Source: Agrocybe praecox (lineage: Eukaryota; Basidiomycota; Agaricomycetes; Agaricales; Agrocybaceae). From it: DNA of 17,843 nucleotides. The position numbers and the translations under genes were made by a program. The notes beneath the pieces were generated by a model. That model was not told where the DNA came from and searched no databases. It worked only from the letters and a program-made list of their open reading frames with translations. The first letter of the stretch is position 1; each line of letters opens with the position of its first letter. Location: contig CAXHKQ010000272.1 of the NCBI GenBank assembly GCA_964017145.1, forward strand, positions 1-17,843. The letters are read 5' to 3'. Shown one piece after another: positions 1 through 5,875 of this stretch.

Positions 1-151
1 AATCGTACTTCTGCCTAAACATAAAATATAAACAAGTTTCGTTCCTCACAATCACCAAAAACGTTACTGATATAGTGAATTATGTCAACCCTCTAGTGCA
101 CGCCGAACTCTGATATATATATTTTTTTGCGCAATGCGTATAAGAAAACAG

Positions 152-252
152 CAGTGATGAGTAATCGTCTTTGGACCAAAGACAAAACACGGATTTTTTG
201 TATATTCACTTCCGTGTTTCGTGTTTGGTTCTAATGCAATTACTCATCACTG
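152..252. repeat. 101-base imperfect hairpin
   Basis: Arms 152-193 and 211-252 (42 bases each, 35 pairing positions, with a perfect 14-bp base CAGTGATGAGTAAT/ATTACTCATCACTG) and a 17-base loop. It has the size and shape of a pre-miRNA or a very small foldback element. No known microRNA was recognised. Confidence 0.8.
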
Positions 253-413
253 GAGTGACATAGAACATTGCACAAATACTCTAATGAAAGAGAAAAGAGA
301 AGCGCACAAAATATCATCATGAGAAAAAATTACAAAATTCGCGGTCGGGATTTTGGTTTTCCACTCAAACTTTCGGGTCTTTGCGTGTCCACAATATAAC
401 TCCAATCGCGTTG

Positions 414-816
414 TATGGGTGGAGGGTGGAGGAATGCAAAAACTAGTTTTATAAAGTCTTTCGTTGGCCTGGGAAATCGTAAAAAATGACTGCCCGGGGA
501 CTTTTTTTACCCAGTGTATATTTGATTTATTTATAATTATTTTTGGTAATTTTTGGTGTTAAATTTGGTCAAATATTAACAGATCTATTCATGAAATTCA
601 ACGATGCTCAGTCCTATTTACCAGAGAACTTTGTATTGTTGTCTAAATAATCATTTTTCTCTAATAATAATAATTAATTTTTTAATATAGTCTGAAGTTA
701 ATTTAAAGCTACACTGGGTAGAAAAGTCTCCAGGCAGTCGTTTTTGACGATTTTCCAGGCCCACGAAAGACTTTTATTGAACGTGTTTTTGCATCCCTGT
801 TAATTCTCTACCCATA
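414..816. repeat. Foldback element with 107-bp inverted arms
   Basis: The left arm 414-519 (TATGGGT...ACCCAGTGTA) and right arm 710-816 are reverse complements with modest divergence, including GTCTTTCGT.GGCCTGG. The spacer is 190 bases and AT-rich. No transposase is present. It is probably a MITE-like or foldback relic; the family is unknown. Confidence 0.8.
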
Positions 817-877
817 AGAAATTAAGTCCTATTTCCCAGAGAACTTTTCATTGTTGTCTAACTAATAGTTTTTCTCT
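611..877. repeat. 52-bp direct repeat on both sides of the foldback right arm
   Basis: 611-662 and 826-877 match at 46 of 52 positions (GTCCTATTT.CCAGAGAACTTT...). One copy lies inside the foldback spacer and the other immediately outside its right arm, adjoining a splice-acceptor-like tract. Confidence 0.78.
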
Positions 878-896
878 TTATTTTCCTAACGTTCAG

Positions 897-1004
897 CAGC
901 AGCTCAACAGGCGTGTTCCCAACCTTGAAGAAAGACGACGCGGAGATCATCCTAAAAAAATTATGATGCACGCCTGCGATCGGCGTCGCAAGCTGCAGGA
1001 GTGA
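897..1004 (+). CDS. Possible 3'-terminal exon of an unseen upstream gene
   Basis: A strong acceptor-like sequence (pyrimidine-rich run, CTAAC branch-like motif, GTTCAG) ends at 896. Read in phase 0, 35 codons follow: QQLNRRVPNLEERRRGDHPK then KIMMHACDRRRKLQE and TGA. Local GC rises sharply against the AT-rich surroundings. The product is not recognised, and earlier exons would lie before the window. It could equally be the tail of an old mobile element. Confidence 0.3.
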   Translation, partial: QQLNRRVPNLEERRRGDHPKKIMMHACDRRRKLQE

Positions 1005-1270
1005 AAATTATAATAATTTTAATATTATTCATTATTTTATTGGTATTGTTATTACTTTACGATATTGTATTGTTGTTGGTGAGCCACCGCCTACCCTAAT
1101 ACTGGGCACATCTACAAATTGATCTCACATTTATCACACACACTCACACACACACTAATTATGTATGTTTCCATTTCATATAATTCAATAATATAACCTG
1201 GTAAAACATTGGATGTGGGAAGAGTGGTTGCCTTGAGTCCCTCGGCGACAAGAGTTATTTACATTCATAA
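1005..1270. other. AT-rich spacer with CA repeat
   Basis: ATT/TTG-rich, with a (CA)n run at about 1137-1155. It could be the 3'UTR of the candidate exon ending at 1004, though no clear AATAAA is seen. No gene found. Confidence 0.5.
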
Positions 1271-1282
1271 AAAATGTATATA

Positions 1283-1817
1283 TTAGGTTGGGGAATAATG
1301 GGCTTCCGGGTTTTTCATTCAAATTCGCGGCGCTCCTGTAAGTGCTACAGATGTCGCATCTGGTAACCCTATACATCGTTTGAAAGGTATTGACAGCACC
1401 TTTCAAATGACGTTTAGTTTGTTTACATTAGATTCCGCGCTCAAAAGTTACGGTCGATCGAAATGGAGTTCGCAAATCACGAAATTCGAGCTATTTTGAA
1501 ATTTTATTTTGCACAAGGCAAAACCGCTGCAGAATCGCGAAGAGCGATTTGTGCCGTTCTGGGAGACGAAAAACTATCGATCAGAACAGCGGAGGAATGG
1601 TTCAGACGATTCCGTCGTGGTGAAACTGACACCTCAACACCTAGGCAAAATCGTGGAAATCATCGAAGTAGACCGGCATGTGAGCACTCGTTCTATTGCC
1701 CAGGAACTAGGGATCGACCACAAAACCGTTTGGAACCATTTGCAGAAGCTGGGATTTTAAAAAAAAAATAATTGAATAAAGAGGTGAAAACCGGAAGCCC
1801 ATTATTCCCCAACCTAA
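1283..1817 (+). mobile_element. Internally deleted mariner element (535 bp)
   Basis: Perfect 27-bp terminal inverted repeats at 1283-1309 and 1791-1817 beginning TTAGGTTGGGGAATAA, flanked on both sides by the target-site duplication TA (1281-1282 and 1818-1819). It contains the 5' part of a transposase and then jumps to the 3' end, so it is a non-autonomous deletion derivative. Tc1/mariner superfamily; the protein start and TTAGGTTGG ends point to the mariner clade proper. Confidence 0.93.
1463..1760 (+). pseudogene. Mariner transposase remnant, N-terminal HTH domains only
   Basis: The ATG at 1463 opens MEFANHEIRAILKFYFAQGK followed by TAAESRRAICAVLG and RTAEEWFRRFRRGE, the first helix-turn-helix of mariner transposases (a full enzyme has about 345 residues). 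Near 1631-1647 the frame shifts; the second HTH continues one frame over as KIVEIIEVDRHVSTRSIAQE and DHKTVWNHLQKLGF, then stops in an A-run at 1758. The catalytic DD(34)D domain is entirely absent, so no active enzyme can be made. Confidence 0.9.
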
Positions 1818-1913
1818 TATGAAGTTCTACATACATTAAAATGTATATATGAAGTTCTACATACAATATTACATTTGTACCCCCGATACCCTATAGTTAT
1901 ATTTTGGTTGGCA

Positions 1914-2159
1914 GTACGTGCATATCTGCACGCCTCGAGCACGCTTCGGTTGACATCCGAAGCTTTCTCTGCAGTAAGTTTACTTGAGGTTCGATCGTAC
2001 GTGCATATCTGCACGCCTCGAGCACGCTTCTGATGACATTCGAAGCTTTCTCTGCAGTAAGTTTACTTGAGGTTCGATCGTACGTGCATATCTGCACGCC
2101 TCGAGCACGCTTCTGTTGACATTCGAAGCTTTCTCTGCAGTACGTTTACTTGAGGTTCC
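1914..2159. repeat. 83-bp tandem repeat, three copies
   Basis: Copies start at GTACGTGCATATCTGCACG (1914, 1997, 2080), exactly 83 bases apart, with a few substitutions. The third copy diverges at about 2156. Each unit contains the perfect stem CGTGCA-TATC-TGCACG, plus CTCGAG and GAAGCTTTC. The overlapping minus-strand reading frames here are an artefact of the repeat. Confidence 0.9.
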
Positions 2160-2201
2160 CGTGCGCTTCAACATGCTTCTGTGTAAAAGTGTGGCGGTTT
2201 G

Positions 2202-2230
2202 GTATACTCCGCGTATACTTCAGGTATACT
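2202..2230. repeat. Three GTATACT motifs 11 bp apart
   Basis: GTATACT at 2202-2208, 2213-2219 and 2224-2230, each 11 bases after the previous one, close to one DNA helical turn. Confidence 0.7.
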
Positions 2231-2419
2231 ACAGGTGCTGCACTTTCATTCGATATATCAGATAAGTTCAATTAGATTGCAAATAACGTGATGTTTTGTC
2301 GTCCGGGTATGTATTCGGATGATGTTCTGAATGCGTTCATAGGCATATTCGACTCGCTGCTCGCTGCGAAATATTGCGTAGCCATAATACTAAATTATTT
2401 TCAAGTAGTTTGAACCAAA

Positions 2420-2590
2420 TTTCCCGAATCCCGGGAATTTTAAAATTTCCCGGGAAATGGGAATTCCCGAAAACACTAAATTCGAAATTCCCGGGATCCG
2501 GGAATTCCCGAAAACACGATTATGAAATTTCCCGGGATCCGGGAAATATTTTTCCCGGGAATTCCCGGGAATTCCTTCCCGGGAATTCCC
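2420..2590. repeat. Palindromic TTCCCGGGAATTCCCG minisatellite
   Basis: A run of CCCGGG, GGATCC and GAATTC palindromes. GGGAATTCCC occurs perfectly at 2459-2468, 2500-2509, 2557-2566 and 2581-2590, with a one-base variant at 2567-2576. Frames on both strands are open only because of the repeat. Confidence 0.88.
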
Positions 2591-3858
2591 GACTGCAAAC
2601 TCTAAACACACATGCACCTCGTTATAACGATACTTATAATTGTTTGACAGTTCTCGTTATCAAGGGTTTTATTACAATTGTAGTATATACATTCCCACAA
2701 CAGTGGCCGCACACTTGAATAAATGGAAATAAAATTGCGCACAAATTTGAAGAAAACCGTTGATGGGTAACCCACTTTTTTTTAAAATGTAGGCCTATAT
2801 ATTGGAATTTCACTCTCAACTCTCAACGGCATTTAAATATGGGATATTCTGAAGTTTTGTTTTTATTATTATTATTCTACAGGTTACAGTTTGATTTATT
2901 CGATTAATTGATGAATTACCGTAGCGACAAAAATGCAACATAGTATTATATATAATTGATGGAGAAACGAAACATTAAAAAGTCGTTTAGCTTCTACAGG
3001 CTTCATTCTATATAAATAGATTGACTAGTTGAAAAACGCAAATAAAAATAATTCAAAAGAAGTATTGCATTCGGGCATGCAAAAGCACTTATAATAGTTT
3101 CACAAATTGATAAATAGATTTTTGACCTAATGCCATTCCAATTTGGAAGGCCTATCTTCAATTTAAACCTATCATCTGCCTCTAGTACCCATTGCTTTTG
3201 TTTAGAAAACACTTGGTCTATCGCAACACAAAATTGTATTCAGATTAAGCATGGCGTTGTGAACTCGGTCCTCTGATTTTATCTAGCCCATTTCAACATT
3301 GTCGATGGTGTATTTGTTTGTATCTGTATTATCTGTTTTGTACAATACAAATTACATGAAACCCTAAATTACAAATGTGAATCATAAAAATATAACTAGG
3401 ATTTTATTTCAGATTGAATTTCTGTAAAAATGGAAAGTTTCTATACCATTCATAATTGTATCTAGGGGGAGCAGGGCCGTTCAATGACCAAATTTACATT
3501 TTACGCATTACGAATTTTTATCACATGACATTTTGTATTGGTGTGGTCTGGAATGACACTAGGCACGGAATAATCATTAACTTTTATGTTTTCTGTGGAT
3601 ACGAGGACTCTAATGACGATGTCAGCAAATGGTAGCTTTCGTTTCGATCAACCAAACATTTATAATTGAATTATTAGTTTGAGGGCCTTCCTTAAGGGAA
3701 TTGAAAACATTTAATACTGCGTATTGATGGTACATAAGGAATAACAAGAAAAAGTGCAGTCCTTACCCTTACAGCTCTATATCGCGGTTTTGCTATTCCA
3801 TATGCATATTACTGGTGAATAGATTGTTTAGGAAGACCATATTCGGATAAGGTGTATC
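2591..3858. other. AT-rich intergenic region
   Basis: No convincing gene or structured element. A 69-codon minus-strand frame at 3003-3212 is open but has no start context, homology or splice support. The region downstream of peptide gene A begins near 3860. Confidence 0.5.
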
Positions 3859-3887
3859 TTTATTGTCATTGCGAATGAACGTTTATT
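3859..3887 (-). terminator. Two AATAAA poly(A) signals of peptide gene A
   Basis: Minus-strand AATAAA at 3887-3882 and 3864-3859, 21 and 44 bases after the TGA at 3911-3909. Confidence 0.6.
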
Positions 3888-3908
3888 TTGCATAAGTTTG
3901 AATTAAAC

Positions 3909-4359
3909 TCAATTCATATGTTTGTGATGTATGCTGTTGGAATATTCTGGCCTGCAGACACCCTTTGAATCCGGACGATATCCGGGCTTGCACTTTTTGG
4001 GCACATCGATTACGATGGGATATGGTCGGGTATTCTATTTGAAAACATAATAGATTGATATAAGAGTTTGATGTATTGAAATAAAAATAAACCACTTACC
4101 ATCATGTCGATGGAATCATCGGAACTATTTTTTGCGACTATCGACGGTTCACTCAGCGATCTAAAATTAATCGTACATTTTATTTGCACTAGCATCAGCC
4201 TTTTCGTCAAAAAACTTACAGAACTTCCTTGAACAGTGCGATAGCATCGACATCGCTTAAAGTTTCCGGATGAATTTTTGAAATCGTTTTGTTCGCAAAG
4301 CAGGCAGATAGTACGAACGCCCAAATAAATGCTGATAACCACATCCTAGCGGGAAGCAT
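3909..4359 (-). CDS. Secapin-like secreted peptide gene, copy A (three exons)
   Basis: Exons 4220-4359, 4100-4160 and 3909-4034, introns of 59 and 65 bases in the same phases as copy B. They encode 108 residues. The signal peptide is MLPARMWLSAFIWAFVLSAC FA; the pro-region holds ETLSDVDAIALFKE and LSLSEPSI; the C-terminal motif is IVIDVPKKCKPGYRPD then SKGVCRPEY, with a His-rich end (HHKHMN). The cysteine motif is nearly identical to copy B while the pro-region and tail differ, as expected if the C-terminal motif is the functional product. Relative to copy B, exon 2 gains one codon and exon 3 loses one. Confidence 0.82.
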
Positions 4360-4370
4360 ATCGAATAACA

Positions 4371-4432
4371 ACTGAATACAGAAGGCGATGATACTGTGTC
4401 TAATATATGGTTATACGGAAGAAAACGTCCGT
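4371..4432 (-). promoter_or_regulatory. Core promoter of peptide gene A with inverted-repeat element
   Basis: ACGGA-N8-TCCGT (4432-4415), TATATTA (4407-4401) and TCAGT (4375-4371, +1 at 4373), then a 14-base 5'UTR to the ATG at 4359. This is the same layout as copy B. Confidence 0.6.
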
Positions 4433-4782
4433 AACCAAACTAACACGAAAGCTATGTTAATTTCTTGGAAATTGACTCCCATTCACACAACAGTTTAAAT
4501 CATATTTGTGTAGAGCAAACATGTTGGATTAGCTTCAACAGCTGTGCGATGATAGCTGCCGATGGAAAAATAAAAAATTCTGCTTACGCACGATCAGACA
4601 GTGACACAAGTACAAATAATCATACGAGTAAAAATACACAAATACGTGTGTGATCATTCAAAATTGGACTTAATCTAAACACGACAAAGTCAAGTTTAGC
4701 CTCTTGGAACGTGCTAATGTGTGAAATTGGTTTTAGAAAAACAATAATCGGAAGAGTCTTATCTATGTTATGCGAATAAACA

Positions 4783-4788
4783 TTTATT
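4783..4788 (-). terminator. AATAAA poly(A) signal of peptide gene B
   Basis: AATAAA on the minus strand, 30 bases after the TAA at 4819. Confidence 0.6.
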
Positions 4789-4818
4789 CGGAATAAACTT
4801 CGATTAAATAAAATTAAT

Positions 4819-5289
4819 TTATTCGTGATGTCTGCTTATGGAATACTCTGGCCTGCAGATACCCATAGAATCCGGACGATATCCGGGCTTGCACTTTTTG
4901 GGCACATCAATTACGACAGGACCGCTTGGAACATATGGAAAGGCACTCTATTCGAATACATTATAATTAGTATCAATATTAGGTTTGAGTTTTTATTAAT
5001 TGTATTGAAATAAGTAACTTACGCTGCCGTTGGAATCACCTGAATCATTTTCTGCTGGTATAGACGGTTCAGACAGCGATCTATAGAGTTAATCATTATT
5101 AACACTCTTTCATGTTATTTGACCTAAGCATATCGGCTAAAACACTTACAGAATTTTCCTGAATAGTGCGATAACTTCGGCATCGCTCAACGTTTCCGGT
5201 TGAACTTTCGGAATCGATTTGTGTGCAATACAGGCTGAGATCACGAGCGCCCAGACCAATGCCGATAACCACATCCTATCAGGAAGCAT
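4819..5289 (-). CDS. Secapin-like secreted peptide gene, copy B (three exons)
   Basis: Exons 5150-5289, 5023-5080 and 4819-4947, with introns of 69 and 75 bases, both GTAAGT...AG. They encode 108 residues. MLPDRMWLSALVWALVISAC IA is a clear signal peptide, with cleavage likely after Ala-22. A pro-region follows with an acidic helix-like stretch (ETLSDAEVIALFRK) and Ser/Asp/Asn-rich linker. The C-terminus is VVIDVPKKCKPGYRPD then SMGICRPEY and a His-rich tail. The pattern IDVP..C.PG......CR matches the secapin family of small insect peptides, which have one disulfide and are reported as protease-inhibitory or antimicrobial. Function here is inferred. The ATG at 5289 follows a 14-base 5'UTR. 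Confidence 0.82.
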
Positions 5290-5300
5290 ATTGATGATCT

Positions 5301-5362
5301 ACTGAATGGAGAAATCGCTGATACTGGACCTATATATGATCTGCACGGAATAATTCGTCCGT
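5301..5362 (-). promoter_or_regulatory. Core promoter of peptide gene B with inverted-repeat element
   Basis: On the minus strand in order: ACGGA-N8-TCCGT (5362-5345), TATATA (5336-5331), initiator TCAGT (5305-5301, +1 at 5303). The TATA-like box begins 33 bases before +1. The initiator leaves a 14-base 5'UTR. All parts recur at almost the same spacing in copy A. Confidence 0.6.
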
Positions 5363-5828
5363 AATGTTACACATAATCGATAGTCTTTGCTAGATACAGT
5401 TTTCTTGGAATTGCTAACTGTTATTTGAACAACAGTAAATAGTGTGTTTGTAAAGAACAAACATATTGAATTAGCTTCACACAGCTGGAATAATATGACC
5501 CTCGATGGAAACCAACAAAATGTTTACGCACATTCAGACAGTCGGAAAACGTGTTTATTCATATTTCGTGTACAATTTTGAGTCAGTTGGAACAAACACA
5601 TACGCGAGTACCTCTCGTTTATATAAATAACACTACAGAACATTCAACATAGAACCTAGTCATTATCAAGTAAAAATACACAATTTCCTGTGTAAACGGT
5701 GAAAAATTCGTCTAAACCCAAACACGGCGGAAGACAAGTTGAGCCTCTTGGAACGTGCTAATGTGTGAAAATGGTTGAAATCGAATTGGCAAAGTGGTAG
5801 GCGTAGGCGTTTATCGTTTCGATCTCGA
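5363..5828. other. Spacer between CLIP-190 and peptide gene B
   Basis: It holds the CLIP-190 3'UTR/3' flank (from 5828 downward) and the upstream region of peptide gene B. A + strand TATATAAA-like run is present near 5620, but no coding frame follows. The part from about 5667 to 5780 is duplicated at about 4626-4745. Confidence 0.5.
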
Positions 5829-5875
5829 TTAGAACGTCTGCTCGACATCACAATCGGCGGCTTCATGCCCGAAAG
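5829..5875 (-). CDS. CLIP-190: CLIP-190 exon 13: end of knuckle 2 and C-terminus
   Basis: A 70-base intron (5876-5945, ending TTTGCAG) separates it from exon 12. Joined, knuckle 2 reads [14 protein letters not shown] (C-x2-C-x4-H-x4-C, residues 1691-1704), and the protein ends DVEQTF then TAA. Family members usually end ETF; the terminal Phe with an acidic approach mimics EEY/F tails. No canonical AATAAA follows closely; GATAAA lies about 15 bases after the stop and TATAAA about 200 bases after it. Confidence 0.92.

Larger units (their letters stand above)
1271..1866. repeat. 30-bp tandem repeat split by the mariner
   Basis: Unit AAAATGTATATA + TGAAGTTCTACATACATT. One unit is interrupted: 1271-1282 left of the element and 1820-1837 right of it. 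The next unit is intact at 1838-1867, differing in one of its last bases. Confidence 0.75.
3880..5780. repeat. Tandem segmental duplication carrying the two peptide genes
   Basis: Copy A runs from about 3880 to 4745 and copy B from about 4770 to 5780. Homology covers exons, introns, promoters and the distal flank; for example, an identical 26-base block lies at 4701-4726 and 5745-5770. Corresponding points are offset by 910 bases at the stops, 930 at the starts and 1044 at the distal block, so copy B has about 100 extra bases near 5545-5665 (or copy A lost them). Confidence 0.8.

Noticed and set aside
1137..1155. Short (CA)n run
   Set aside because: Ordinary microsatellite.
1185..1406. 73-codon minus-strand frame over the mariner left end
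   Set aside because: Crosses the transposon terminus and its flank; chance frame.
2291..2413. 40-codon + strand frame starting MFCRPGMYSD
   Set aside because: Runs from a plausible ATG but is short, unrecognised, and ends at the edge of the palindromic minisatellite; no promoter or splice support.
2374..2718. 114-codon + strand frame across the palindromic repeat
   Set aside because: Open only because the repeat lacks stops; low-complexity product.
3003..3212. 69-codon minus-strand frame (MFSKQKQWVLEADDRF...)
   Set aside because: Looks mildly protein-like but lacks homology I recognise, start context, or splice partners.
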